Shown: positions 53,254 to 64,000, counted from the first letter of the stretch. The stretch: DNA of 64,000 nt from Microdochium bolleyi (GCA_001566295.1 KQ964255.1:310001-374000), one strand, 5' to 3'. Notes: generated by a model not told the origin, from the sequence alone. Numbers and translations: made by a program.

Positions 53254-54497
53254 GGTGGTGGTTTGTTGATGGATCTTGCAAAGGATGAATGCTGCTGCGA
53301 GGAGATGTGATGTGTTAGCATTGAATCCACTTCATGCATAAACGACAGGGCAGCAAGTGTTCCGAAGAGACCTCCCAACAGCAAGCAATCCGTGCTCGTG
53401 AGAATGATCTCGTCACATTGCGATGGCCAGGGAAACCAGAACGCTCAGCACATGCGGCAGCAGGTTCTGAGGCCAAATCCGTGGGGTGAGACCGGAGACA
53501 TGACTTACGAGGTTCGTACTGCAGCCCAAAGATAGAGGTGTCACTGATATCGTGAGATGCGCGGGACGTATGAAAATGGTCAACAAACAAGATCCGGCCA
53601 GAGCAGGAGCAAAAAAAAAACCAAAGTGAGCACGCAGCACGCCGTGTCGCTTCTCCGACCGGCAATGGACATTCTTCCCAGCAATACCCGCCCGCCGAAC
53701 CCCTCCCCCACTCCTCACCGTGCTCCGCTTTCCCCAACTTTCTCGCCCATTCTCCCGCCCCGCGCCCGGGCTCGAGTTTCGCCTAGCGGGGCCCGGCAGC
53801 GGCGGAATTTGCATGGGCAGGCCGTCAGCGGGACAAGACCGCCGAAACAGCCCGCATGGGGGGACGTTGGGGAAGTGGCATCGCTCCGCCGGCAGCCGGG
53901 GCCTTTCAAGGACTTCACACGGCACTGCTCCAACTCCGAGGACCCTTTTGTGCAAAGCTGCAGACCCGACTTTTCTTTTCCTTGCGTCGGGCTCTGGGCT
54001 AGCTCTGACCGAGCCAATCACCGCGCGACGACGACCCGAAAGAGGTCAAAAGTAAACTCAGGTTATCGGACCCTGGTCCTTTGTCTTGGGCATGACAGTG
54101 GCTGGTGAAGTGGTTTCCATGGCGGATTGGCATGATACCAGACGCAAGTCATTTGGAGAGTGCCTCGTACGTCATGATTATTGCGTTCCTGCATAGAATC
54201 CGGGGGGGGGGGGGGGGGTAAATGCAAAGTCACGGAGATTTTAGATTGAGGCACGACACCAGCACACCGCTCACATAATGGTAAGAAGCAGCCAAGCCGC
54301 AGAAGTCACACGCGGTAGCCATTGTATTACTTCACTCTCTCTCTATACCTCTCGAAACAACAATAACAAGTAACACTACTATAACCAGATCCCCTGATGC
54401 GTTACTCGAAGGAGATCCAGTTCAAAATCATCCACCAGATCTTCGAGGCGATTTGTCGCGGCGGGCGAGCGAAGGGGCGAGGAACGAACGAACATGC
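53254..54497. other. Upstream region of the polyol dehydrogenase
   Basis: 1.2 kb, GC-rich around 53690-53900, with several G-rich or C-rich hexamers that fit the carbon-repressor consensus SYGGRG (one at about 53705 on the minus strand). That consensus is short, so the match is weak evidence. A G17 run is at 54202. No gene seen. Confidence 0.45.
54202..54218 (+). repeat. G17 homopolymer
   Basis: Uninterrupted run of 17 G residues in non-coding DNA downstream of the secreted-protein gene. Exact length may suffer from sequencing error. Confidence 0.85.
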
Positions 54498-54992
54498 TTA
54501 ACATGGGCCCTGCTGGTCGAAAAAGGTAGGGCAGACGCGGATGGTCTTGCAGCTGCTCTGGGGGAAGAGCGGGTAGCCGTTGGCGCAGGCGGACGGGCTG
54601 AAGATCTCGACGACACGGGCCTCGAGGTTGGCGCGATAGGGGTAGCACTGTCTCATACCGATCTTGTTAGCATCCGCCATTCATGTCCGCGGGTGTCCCC
54701 TCGATTTACAAAATACCATGGAGCACGGAAACGCTTGTGTGTGTGTATGTGTGTGGGGGGGGGGGGGGGGGGGGGGGTGGCGTGCTCCACGTCATCCAAG
54801 GTCACGTACGTAGCTCTGACCGTCGAGATTGACGGTGCCGCCGTTGCCGTTTAGGCAGGCGCCCACGGTGGACTGGCCGGCGGCGTTGATGCAGGCGCAG
54901 GCCTGGACGTTCTTGCCCTGGCGGGCCTCGATGTTGGCCGAGGGGGCGGCCATGGCGACGGTGGCCAGGAGGGCGATGATGGCGGACTTCAT
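54498..54992 (-). CDS. Small secreted cysteine-rich protein
   Basis: Two exons (54992-54810, 54647-54498) encode 110 residues. The N-terminus MKSAIIALLATVAMAAPSAN is a clear signal peptide, followed by IEARQ, a possible Kex2-like processing site (Ala-Arg). The mature part has eight cysteines: two as CAC, one in GACLN, one in SYCYPYR, and one each in SACANG, SSCKT, RVCPT and the terminal QGPC. An even number suggests four disulphides. I do not recognise a family; it could be an effector-like, antifungal-like or cell-wall protein. The 162-base intron contains a G23 run (C23 in the transcript). The reading after the splice, CYPYRANLEARVVEIFSPSA, continues the same composition, which supports the join. 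Confidence 0.78.
54736..54777 (+). repeat. (GT)n plus G23 tract inside an intron
   Basis: A GT-repeat runs directly into 23 consecutive G residues. It lies in the intron of the secreted cysteine-rich gene, so the transcript reads C23 followed by a CA-rich stretch. Confidence 0.9.
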
Positions 54993-56692
54993 GTTGGCGG
55001 TTGTTATCGGAGGTATTGAGTGCTGTGTAAGTGAATACAAGCGGAGTGTCAAGCAGACAGGCGTTGGAGGAGTGAGTCAGTGATGGTAGGTGGAGCGAAA
55101 CACTTGTTGCCGTGGGCTGGAGAGGGAAGATGGGTTGGTGATTCCGGGCCCGAAGTTCTGAAGTCTTATATACATGAAAAGCCCAGGAATAGCCTCGATA
55201 TTACAACAGCAGTTGTTCGTTGAGAACGTATGACTGATCTAGGCGCACATGTCAAATGCCAAATAGGGCAACCGACGGTACCCCCAGAGTCCAGCGTCGT
55301 CCTGAGGTGATGTTGCAGAGCATCGCAGGTGGACACGCGAATCAAGTTTACGCGAGCCTATGATGGCAGGGATACAACGGCAGCTATGCCTCCGCTTGAA
55401 CTTCGCGTTGCATCTCGAGCGGCAACTTGATGCGATGGGACCCTGAACCCGGGGGTGGGAGACGCAACTCCTCCCTGATTGATAAGGGCCAAGACGCAGT
55501 GTTGGACAGTTGGACAGTCGGACAGTTGGATAGGGCCTGCCAACCCATCTGTCGTCTCCAACCATGACGGTGCTTCACTGCTGAAAGCAGAGTGAACGCC
55601 GCGCTGTCCGCACAGGCGATGCAACATCGCTGGGGCTGGAGGTCGGCTTGCATGCGGGGGAACCTCGGCTCCGACGCCCCCCGGACGGGCCGGTAGTCCT
55701 GCGCCAGGGTCGTGCCCGTGCGAGTCCGACGTTTAATATCCATGTGTTATACGGGTCATTTCGTCATGCTGCCATGCGTTCTATGGGCTTGTGTGATTGC
55801 GTGGCTGCAAGGGGCTGGTATTATGTTGCAAGGGTAGTGCAAGCAGTTGCTTGGTGACAGAACCTAATGCACGTCGAGTCGGGTCGGCAATTCACAACCT
55901 AACCTTCATGCAGCCTAGCCGACAGCTCTGCCGACAGCCGCACTTCTCATGCAGGTCCCAACCACCACCTCAACAGCACCTGGCTTCGGCAAAAGAACCA
56001 AAAGGAACCAGCACAAAACACCAAAAAGGTTAAAAACGTACAACACCGGGGATTCGCTGGTCGTCACCGACCCAACTACTGATCCGGCGGTATCGAGCTT
56101 GTGTACAGGGGAGCGGACGGGACCCTCAATTTTCTCGATCCTATGGTCGTACGTGCTCATAAGCTCCTTTGTTACAGTTGATAAAGCAAAAGTGCTGGGG
56201 CGGCAACCTATCATCAGGAGTCTCACAACCACCTTCCGCTTTGACAAGAGACCCAGTGTCTGTACCGGACTGTCGTCATGCAAGACTGCCATGAAGAGCT
56301 GGCTGAGAGGTGGATCAAAAGCTACGGGAACCAGGCCCGCTCACAACTCCAACTCGACCGACCCTGCATGCCTTCCTCCTCCACCTTGTAACATGTGATA
56401 TGGTGGGTTCCGAGATGCCCCCGTGTACTATGTATACTGCCTCGGGTATCGACTGTACCTTGCTGTTATTGTATTCAAGCGTGGCAAGGTGAGATGGGTT
56501 CGTTTGATCTAATCGGTAAGACCGTAGACACCCTGTTCGTGCCCTGTCCACACCTCGCTGGTAAATGGGTGTTCCCCATCACCAACTCAAACACGTATTG
56601 ACGGTGTGTACGTGAGGATCGGGGAATTTGGAGTTCCGAAAGCCCGAAAATTACTCTACAGACTTTGAGGAGATTGCACGTATTGTTATTGT
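54993..56692. other. Intergenic, no gene seen
   Basis: 1.7 kb between the secreted-protein gene and the GH78 gene (both minus). A short GGACAGTTGGACAGT tandem patch lies near 55500-55530. No gene recognised. Confidence 0.5.
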
Positions 56693-59437
56693 CTACGTGG
56701 TAATGTGATAAGAAACCAAGTGCCTGCCTGGTCCAACTGTCTCCACCCTCCCGTTTTCCATCACTACCTCCGCGACGCAGCTATAAGGTATGTACACATC
56801 CAGCTCGACTCTGCCCGTAGCAGCATCCAGGCTCCACGAGCTTTTCACAAGGCCGTGCGGTGTATCAACGGAAGCTCCAGCACGAGACAAGCCCCCTCCG
56901 ATATACGGCGCGATCTTGATCCGTCTCCAGCCAGGTGTCATAGGGCTGATCCCAGCGACACCTTCTTGCAACCACTGTGCGACGGTGCCAAAAGCGTAGT
57001 GATTGTGCGACATGAAGGCGTTGCCAGCTTTGTCATATCCCTCCCAAGTTTCCCATGTCGTTGTTGCGCCGGCTTGAACCTGGTAGAGCCACGAAGGGGT
57101 AGTATCCTGTAAAAGCACCCGATATGCCACGTCATGCCGGCCGTTATCCGCCAAAGTCGGCAACAATAGCCCGGTGCTCATGAAACCCGTAGTCAGGTGA
57201 AAATCAGCAGCCATGACCAACTCGACGAGCCGATCTGTAGCGGCTTTCCTCTGGTGCGGCTCCAACAAAGAGAAAGCCAGCCCGCGTATGTAGTCATCTT
57301 GACGGTCATGTGCGATTCTGCTACCACCGTCCTTGACAAATGCCTCTCTCCACGCCTTTGCTGTCTGTTGATAGAGGTCGTGGTACAAGGCCTGATCCTC
57401 TTCTTTACCCAAGACACCCGCCGCTCGTGAAAGTAAATCGGCTGAATGTGCAAGATAAGCAGTCGAAATGGCCGGGCTGTCCCAGAAGACCTGCGCGATT
57501 GTAGAGGCAAACGGGTCACTGGCTCGTAGCCATTCGCCCCATTGAAACCCGGTATCGAGAATGTACTGCTCGAGTGCCCCAATTCGACCAAACAACCATC
57601 TTCGCCAGCTGGTTCCTTCTCGGGCCCGTTTGGCGAGGCTGTCCACCCAGCGGCACATACTGCCGTATTGACTGGCCAGAAAGGCCTTGTCATTGTAGTA
57701 CCAGTACAGAGACCACGGGACGATAACAGAGGCATCGCCCCACCCCGTCGATTGGCTGGTCACCTGTCCGAAATATGACATCCCGCCTCTGTGTCGAGAC
57801 GCGCCACTGGGGATGAATGGCGGTATGTTGCCGTTAGGGAGTTGTTCGGCCGCCAGGTTCTTCAGGTAGCGCCGGAAGAATGGAGCAACATTGAAGAACT
57901 TGGTCGTCGTGGGCACAAAGAGCTGTATGTCCCCCGTCCAACCCATGCGCTCCCTCGTGGGGCAATCTGTGGCGGTATCGGTCAGATTGCCAAGCGTGCT
58001 CCAGAAGACATTCTGGTAGAGTTTTTCGAGGCGCACATCAGAGCAATGAAAGTTGCTCGATGACATCGCCGCTTGACACTGCGAAGGGTCCATCGGATCG
58101 GTGTGAGCAGATTGAGCAAAGGCGGTCCCGAGAACAATGCCTTGGACATCCAAAATCGACAATGATTCGTCAAGTCCCTTGACTTCTACGTAACGGAATC
58201 CGTAGATCCCAAACCATGGTCTGTAGTTGACCTCCTCGTCCGAAAGATGGACAATATCTCGCTGTGGCTTATCCGGCATGAGCCACGGCGCCACATAACT
58301 CAAGTTCACTTCGCCGTCTTTGCCGACGATCTCGCTGTATGAGAGAGTGACTACCGAATCAGTCTTGCCTCGAAGACGAATATCAACAATACCAACAAGG
58401 TTCTGGCCAAAGTCGATGATCTGAGATCCCTTCGGTGATCGTGTGATGGATTGACAACGGATCCGGAACAACTCCTGAACACGCTCAACCTCTTCGGACA
58501 CGAGCTTCGTGGTTGGGGACGGAAGTGTCTCAACGAGTCCACCTTCAGGTCCCAAGCCTTCTCCGGGCCAATGCGTCTGGCATAAGCCAAGCCACTCGTC
58601 AGGAGCATGACGGGCATCCGTGACTTGTCCGTGTTTCGAGTCTGAATGAATGATTGGACCGTCGAATGACCTCCACATATCGTTAGTCCCTGTTGATATG
58701 AAGGTCCCATTGTCACAATAGGTCTCAATCTGGACCAAGGCCGCCAGACGGGTTCCGTAGCAGGCCCTGCCCTCAAGTCCCAGGTGGCCTCTGAATCGGC
58801 CGTCAGCAACCACAATGCTCATGTAGTTTGTACCGACTCGTAGGGCCGACGTGATATCATAAACCTGATATTCGATGTATTGGTCGAAAGGCGTCCATCG
58901 CGGGACCAAGGCGGTGCCAGTAACATCAACACCGTTGATGAATAGTTTGTACCATCCACAAGCCGTAGCGTACGCACGCCCTCGCGCAGGTCGGCGGGGA
59001 ATATCTACCTGACCGCGAAGGTATATTGGCTTGTCGTCATTCCGACCTTGGGTGATGACGGGACTTATCCATTGTGCTGTCCAATCGCTGGGACTGAAGA
59101 AGCCCGTTTCAAACCACGACTGCTCGGCAGAAGTGTGGGTAGTGCTAGCTCCACCACCAAGTCCCGGGATAAGAATGCACCAGTAATAGCGCGTTCGGCT
59201 CTCTAGAGGCTTCCCTTCGTATCGGACACTGAATTGGCCTTCTATATCTATTGTGTTGCTTTCCCACTCGATTGTGTCGAGGTCGAAAGTCCTGGAGCGT
59301 GAGACTCGCAACGTGCACTTAGTTTGGGCGTCCGCCGACGTTGGTGGCTCTGTGAGTCGCCATTGGAATTCGGGACTCAAGCTGTCCAGACCGAGTGGGG
59401 TTCTCAAGCCATTCGTACGCAGGTCTGTAAAGAACAT
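56693..59437 (-). CDS. GH78 alpha-L-rhamnosidase-type protein
   Basis: Single-exon protein of 914 residues from the first ATG (59437). N-terminal FFTDLRTNGLRTPLGLDS and SPEFQWRL are typical of the GH78 immunoglobulin-like start. A rhamnosidase N-terminal carbohydrate-binding-like domain follows (ATACGWYKLFINGVDVTG, WTPFDQYIEYQVYDIT). The catalytic six-hairpin region carries DCPTRERMGWTGDIQLF near residue 500, with the general acid Glu expected in RERMGW, and GWGDASVIVPWSLYWYY after it. It then has the late MSHNHYAFGTVAQWLQEGV and a beta-sandwich end. GH78 enzymes release L-rhamnose from plant pectin or glycosides. There is no signal peptide, so it may act inside the cell on imported glycosides. 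An unusually long single exon for this genome, but codon use is normal. Confidence 0.9.
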   Translation of the reverse strand: MFFTDLRTNGLRTPLGLDSLSPEFQWRLTEPPTSADAQTKCTLRVSRSRTFDLDTIEWESNTIDIEGQFSVRYEGKPLESRTRYYWCILIPGLGGGASTTHTSAEQSWFETGFFSPSDWTAQWISPVITQGRNDDKPIYLRGQVDIPRRPARGRAYATACGWYKLFINGVDVTGTALVPRWTPFDQYIEYQVYDITSALRVGTNYMSIVVADGRFRGHLGLEGRACYGTRLAALVQIETYCDNGTFISTGTNDMWRSFDGPIIHSDSKHGQVTDARHAPDEWLGLCQTHWPGEGLGPEGGLVETLPSPTTKLVSEEVERVQELFRIRCQSITRSPKGSQIIDFGQNLVGIVDIRLRGKTDSVVTLSYSEIVGKDGEVNLSYVAPWLMPDKPQRDIVHLSDEEVNYRPWFGIYGFRYVEVKGLDESLSILDVQGIVLGTAFAQSAHTDPMDPSQCQAAMSSSNFHCSDVRLEKLYQNVFWSTLGNLTDTATDCPTRERMGWTGDIQLFVPTTTKFFNVAPFFRRYLKNLAAEQLPNGNIPPFIPSGASRHRGGMSYFGQVTSQSTGWGDASVIVPWSLYWYYNDKAFLASQYGSMCRWVDSLAKRAREGTSWRRWLFGRIGALEQYILDTGFQWGEWLRASDPFASTIAQVFWDSPAISTAYLAHSADLLSRAAGVLGKEEDQALYHDLYQQTAKAWREAFVKDGGSRIAHDRQDDYIRGLAFSLLEPHQRKAATDRLVELVMAADFHLTTGFMSTGLLLPTLADNGRHDVAYRVLLQDTTPSWLYQVQAGATTTWETWEGYDKAGNAFMSHNHYAFGTVAQWLQEGVAGISPMTPGWRRIKIAPYIGGGLSRAGASVDTPHGLVKSSWSLDAATGRVELDVYIPYSCVAEVVMENGRVETVGPGRHLVSYHITT

Positions 59438-62230
59438 TGCTGCAGCCGATATTTTGCCTTCTTGCAGAGACAAGAGAGCCCACAATCAGGCGAAGGGCAA
59501 ATTGGTGCTGTAATACTTTGAACGTATAAGGTTTCGGGTTGAGGGCTTTCCCGACATACCGAGCTGTCCAAACATATCCCTGGCATGCCCGAGATTTACC
59601 CCAACAAGAGACGAAGCACACATTGGGTCCTTGCCGGAGGCAGAGCCACACAGGTCGACAGGGATCCTGTCCCGATTCGCACCCGATGGTGTCCATCTCG
59701 GCCATGAACCCGCAACATCCCTGCTAGGTACTATGGTGGTCAACTACCTCTTTAACTCGGCCGCGATGCCTACGTCCTTGCAGACCGCTTTGGAACTCAG
59801 AGAGGCTTTCCTACAGGGGCAGCCAAAGACGTAATAAAAGGTAGTGAAGTGGTGGTATGCTGAGGAATGTACGAATTGGTTGATGAGAGGGAACATTTTT
59901 AGAGTCATCGAGGAATTAGAAAACTTTTGGTAGGATTCCTTTTTTCCTTTTTTTCTTTCCTTCCAGTTTTGATTTTCTTTCAGATGCCCGTCTCCCCCTC
60001 AAGAGTCAACCGTAGGTGATTGATACTCACGACGAGGAAGCTTTCTAGCTCAATGAAAGCTTCCCTGTAGTTCATAACGTTGTTGGCAGAGAGCCTTGTG
60101 ATGCCAGACGCGGACGAAGACTCGGTCAGGCGAATTTAGAACACTCAAATGAGCTTGCTAGTGAGTTTTTCACACTATGAAACATTGCAAGAGGGAGCGA
60201 GTTAGCTGAAACTTGTTCTTACCTGCGACCTGGCATCTAAGCTTTGCATTCACTCAACGAGATGTTGTCTCGCGCTTACAAAACGAGATGTCGCAACCAC
60301 AATGTATGCTAATTTCGACGGAACTGCAAGCTATCTCTACTCGGTGATAAGTACTCAGTGAAAACCCACAACACGAACGTCGCAGAAATCACCGCCAAAA
60401 AAAGCCATCTGTTGGCGGAATTTGGATTCGTTTCGCCGCAAACATGATAATATCACATTATTGACTGTTTTCCTCTCTCCCATGCTCAGTTTAGGCTCAT
60501 CCTCGCGACCCTCGTGCCGTCAAACGTGATCAACTGGTTGTCCCGACGACGCCTCAAATCTCAATGTCGAAGTTGGCACTTCAGCTGCTCTGGGAAACAG
60601 GAAAACAGATGCCCAGATGTTCAGAATGAGTGCCAAAGTCCTGCTAAATGATGACCGCATTGTGTTGGTACTGGCCAAAGAAATCAGCCGTTGTTTTCTC
60701 AAGCACTAAGCCCGAATTTTCAATTAGACTGCCCCCAATTGAAGTCCGGAGAGTCCAAGGAAGCGTACCCAGGCAAGATAATGCCCTCATCTGGTAGGCA
60801 ACACGGTAGCCATTCTTATGAGGGGTGTGCTCTAGTGCGAAATACGACACTGGCCCTTAGAGCTGAGATCTAAACCATTTAGCAACGGCCCACGCCATTT
60901 CATTTGGGTGAGACTATAGTGGCTGATATAGAAGTCCTCGACAGGGGAAGTAACGGAATGCCCATGATGAATTCATCGGGCTTTGTTTCAATACTCCGCG
61001 TATATCAGTACCGAAAGTAGCGACGCACAAGGTTTATTGACTGTTTCACCTCGCCAAACTGCCTGACGAGGCTCTCGCCTCGTGGCGCACTGGCCCGCGT
61101 AGCGCGTCATCGGAATTCCATAAAGGATCAAGACCTTTGCTGGCCTATCCCCCCGTTCTCTTGGCGATTCATGTCATGCAGCCTCCTACATGAGAGCAAG
61201 ATACCCTCCCGCCGCGGTTGACCTTGATTAATCCTCGGCAGCCCTGCCTGGAGGAGTAGTGCTCTCCTCAGCCACAACATAGCCTCACTTTGCAGGAAGT
61301 CCGATGCATCCGCGGGAGGATACGAGCGATCTGCTGCGATGAGCTGCAAGTGTTGGATGCGGCGATGATCGAGGCCTCAAAGGGCGGTGGGGGCGGCTCT
61401 GGCTGTCGTACCCGGCGTTCAAGGCAGCCCGACACGCACGGCCTCTTCCAAGAAGCAGCCAACTGCAGCACGAAGGGGACGATTGTTGGTTGTTGGTTGT
61501 TGGTGCATGGACTGTGGACACCAGGCATAGATTCACGGCGGAAACTCGAGTAGGCTGGCTGCCGCGTGCCAATTTGGGGGTGCAGTGAATCCGCCTCATG
61601 CGGCACCGCCGCATTTGCAACGTCACAGCCACCCAACACGGAGATATCACACAACTGTGCCCTGCAACAACTCACGGTAGCCAGCCAGCATGCGCCAAGT
61701 CTGGACTTTCAACCAACAGACTTGTCTTCTGGCAAATCATAATGAGGAATTGGGTCTCAATCAGGCAGTGCCGTCTGGTTGCCTAACGCTAGGCGGCGAG
61801 AGGCCTGAAAATACTTGCGAACCTTTGGGGACTTTGTAGCTTCCATGGTTGTTGGTCGAAGCCCGGGCTCACGGCACGTTGTTCATGCTGTCAGTGTTGC
61901 CAAGCCGCATGTAAACATCAAAAATAGTGTTGCGTGTCAAGGTTGAATCACGAAACAGAATACTTAGGTCCCTCTCCCTCCAATGTCCGTCCTCTCAATC
62001 ATCTTGAGACATGGCCTCCGACATCTGAACCGTCCCCCTACACGAACACGAGCAAAGCCTATCCTACCGGGGTTCTTTGCTGCAGCACGCAGTCTTTTCG
62101 GCCAGAAAAACTTTTGTGCTTCAAGCCCTATTCAAGCCCTATTATAAAGACTCATCTCGACTGGTCTGGTATACAAGGATAGTGACCGGCGATATTTCGG
62201 AGTTTGTACGAAGGCCACAGGAACGGCGCC
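59438..62230. other. Intergenic, no gene seen
   Basis: 2.8 kb between divergent genes (GH78 minus, AAA+ plus), so both promoters lie here. A T-rich tract sits at 59937-59985. Frames up to 135 codons occur without features. Confidence 0.5.
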
Positions 62231-64000
62231 ATGACCAGAGACACGCTTGTGGAAGTGGCAGTGGAAGAGGAGGGAAGTGAGGAAGAAAAGCTGGTTAGCA
62301 ACACTGACAGGCGAGCAATGCTTCTCACGCAACGAGCAGAGAGGAAGGCCCTCTACGACAAAGAGATTCAACAGTTACAAGACGACATCGCCCATCAGAG
62401 AGATGTCCTTCTCGCAATACAAGCAGAGAAGAAACAGCAACAGCAACTGCACACCTTGCGCAAAGAACTCGAGTCCCTCCGCACGTCTGCAGAATTGGCC
62501 ACCAATGCCGATGCCAGAGCTCAGCGGAACGAAACCGCCGCCAAAACTTGGAAATTGGCTCCGTCGCCAGCCCAAGATGACTGGGACACGTGGGAAAACA
62601 AAAAAGTGCATGGCAATGCTCCCATCAACGAACTTATGTCCATGGTCGGCTTGGAGGCAGTGAAAGTCAAGTTTCTCGAGATTCTCCGCATGATCGAAAC
62701 TACGAACCGGCAGAAAGACCTGTTACAGAGTGGCGATGGTGGCGAGAACAGCAATGCGAACCCCCTGCCCAAGTCCTTCCACGCCGCTTTCATCGGCAAC
62801 CCAGGAACGGGCAAGACTACTGTTGCCAGACTGTACAACAGATTCCTCAAGTCACAAGGAATATTGCTAGACCATGACTTCCACAAGACGAGTGGTGCTT
62901 CTCTATTGACAGGGGGGGTCAAGGCCTTCAAAGAGGCAATCAACAAAGTCAACCACCTCCGCCCCCAGGGGGTGCTGCTGATCGATAGACCCCAGTCGCT
63001 TGCAACGGATAAGGGGCGCGAGGTGGTCGAGTACATGCTACACGAGATGACGCGGCTCGAGGGGAAAGTGACTTTCGTCTTTAGCGGCAGCATGAGGGAC
63101 CTGGAAGAATTCCTCCGCTTCGACGCGCGCCTCCGCCGGCTTGTCCATTTTGACTTCAAGTTCGAGGACCTCAAAGACCCAGAGATCCTTCAACTGCTAA
63201 AGAAGAAGATCAAGGACATGTACAACGGCAAGATGAGGCTCGAGATGGGCGACGGCGAGCTGTATCTGCGGATCGCCAGCCGCCGCATTGGCCGGGGTCG
63301 GGGAAAGAGTGAATTCGGCAACGGGCACGACGTCGAGGAAGCCGTGAAACAGATCCAGTTCCGGCAGACGAACAGGCTGGCTGAGAGGCGCAGGAATCAC
63401 CAGGAGGCCGACGACTTCTTCTTGACCAAGACGGATATGATTGGGCTGCCGCCCTCTGAAGCGCTCAGCAAGAGCGAGGCATGGACGCAGCTGAACAAGA
63501 TGATTGGCCTCGACTCGGTCAAGCAGGCGGTACGTGTCTTTGTCGACAGGGCCCAGACAAACTACCAGCGCGACCTCGACGAACAACCACCTGTGCAGAT
63601 CTCACTCAACAAGGTTTTCCTGGGTTCTCCCGGCACCGGCAAGACGACGGTAGCTGGGTACTATGGGCGGATCCTCGCGGACATTGGGCTCCTCAGCCGG
63701 GGCGAGGTTATCGCCAAGAACCCGTCAGACTTCATAGGCCAGGCAATAGGCGAGTCGGAGCAGAAGACCAAAGCCATTCTAGAGGCAGCCAGGGGTAATG
63801 TCCTCATTATAGACGAAGCCTATGGACTGTCTGGTGCGAGTAGCGGCGGCAGCAGCAGCGACGCACACTCCGGCCAGGCTGCCGACTCGTACAAATCAGC
63901 CGTCATAGACACGTTGGTTGCTGAGGTGCAGAGCACCGCTGGCGAAGACCGCTGTGTCTTGTTGTTGGGCTACAAGGAGAGCATGGAGCAGCTGTTCCAG
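62231..64000 (+). CDS. Tandem AAA+ ATPase, CbxX/CfqX type (partial)
   Basis: Frame open from ATG 62231 to the window end, 590 residues seen, no stop, so the 3' part is missing. Residues about 28-95 are a charged coiled coil (QRAERKALYDKEIQQLQDDI). Two AAA+ modules of the CbxX/SpoVK type follow. Module 1: Walker A GNPGTGKTT from residue 189, but the Walker B reads LLIDRPQ (Asp252-Arg253), lacking the catalytic Glu. Module 2: Walker A GSPGTGKTT from residue 465 and a normal Walker B LIIDEAYG (Asp528-Glu529). Fungal proteins of this type often have three or more such modules and an NFX1-like or zinc-ribbon tail, so more is expected downstream. Role unknown; ATP-driven remodelling is inference. 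No intron is needed in the part seen. Confidence 0.85.
   Translation, partial: MTRDTLVEVAVEEEGSEEEKLVSNTDRRAMLLTQRAERKALYDKEIQQLQDDIAHQRDVLLAIQAEKKQQQQLHTLRKELESLRTSAELATNADARAQRNETAAKTWKLAPSPAQDDWDTWENKKVHGNAPINELMSMVGLEAVKVKFLEILRMIETTNRQKDLLQSGDGGENSNANPLPKSFHAAFIGNPGTGKTTVARLYNRFLKSQGILLDHDFHKTSGASLLTGGVKAFKEAINKVNHLRPQGVLLIDRPQSLATDKGREVVEYMLHEMTRLEGKVTFVFSGSMRDLEEFLRFDARLRRLVHFDFKFEDLKDPEILQLLKKKIKDMYNGKMRLEMGDGELYLRIASRRIGRGRGKSEFGNGHDVEEAVKQIQFRQTNRLAERRRNHQEADDFFLTKTDMIGLPPSEALSKSEAWTQLNKMIGLDSVKQAVRVFVDRAQTNYQRDLDEQPPVQISLNKVFLGSPGTGKTTVAGYYGRILADIGLLSRGEVIAKNPSDFIGQAIGESEQKTKAILEAARGNVLIIDEAYGLSGASSGGSSSDAHSGQAADSYKSAVIDTLVAEVQSTAGEDRCVLLLGYKESMEQLFQ

Noticed and set aside
55949..56398. 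149-codon frame between the secreted protein and GH78 genes
   Set aside because: No recognisable motif and poor start context.

Overview
This window looks like chromosomal DNA of a filamentous ascomycete, probably a Sordariomycete-type mould. The genes are interrupted by short introns of about 50-190 bases that begin GTAAGT, GTATGT or GTACGT and end in AG. They encode lineage-typical proteins: the 21 kDa complex I subunit, a Zn2Cys6 transcription factor, Pex16, the Csm3/Swi3 fork-protection protein, Ski2, Sed5, a Did2-like ESCRT-III protein and the bZIP factor of the unfolded protein response. I see no bacterial operon, CRISPR array, virus or intact transposon. Gene ends below were deduced by reading both strands and joining exons by eye, so splice sites are predictions.

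Layout. 1-13 kb: a glyoxalase-fold protein (+) converges on a Zn2Cys6 regulator (-). Then come an NADH-cytochrome b5 reductase (-), the complex I 21 kDa subunit (-) divergent from Csm3/Swi3 (+), and Pex16 (+). 13-14.7 kb: a gene-poor, AT-richer gap with one tRNA-Thr(CGU) gene and a short tandem repeat. 14.7-21.5 kb: the Ski2 RNA helicase (-), then a Did2/CHMP1-like protein (-) divergent from a DUF427 protein (+). 21.5-26.7 kb: about 5.3 kb without a convincing gene, leading to HAC1/hacA (+) at 26.7-28.4 kb. 28.7-32.3 kb: an unrecognised 388-residue protein and a GH18 protein without signal peptide. 33-45 kb: two very large, low-complexity proteins on the minus strand (2027 and 1084 residues). 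46-54 kb: a small disordered protein (-), the Golgi syntaxin Sed5 (+), and a convergent redox pair, an aldo-keto reductase (+) and a sorbitol/xylitol-type dehydrogenase (-). 54-59.5 kb: a small secreted cysteine-rich protein (-) and a GH78 alpha-L-rhamnosidase-type protein (-). 62.2 kb to the end: a tandem AAA+ ATPase of the CbxX/CfqX type, cut by the window end.

Most genes are housekeeping parts of RNA decay, vesicle traffic, peroxisome biogenesis, respiration and replication-fork stability. The right-hand third is more accessory and leans towards carbohydrate use (GH78, aldo-keto reductase, polyol dehydrogenase) and secretion. HAC1, Sed5 and the secreted protein are linked only loosely through the secretory pathway; I see no cluster logic joining all of them.

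The most unusual signal is the tRNA-Thr(CGU) gene at 13597-13741. It folds into a perfect cloverleaf only if two separate segments are removed. One is an ordinary 18-base intron after the anticodon. The other is a 55-base insert after position 26 that carries every hallmark of a spliceosomal intron (GTATGT, GCTGAC, TAG). Second is HAC1, where a frame change of +2 (as from the 20-base unconventional intron known in other moulds) joins two long overlapping frames that are both open.
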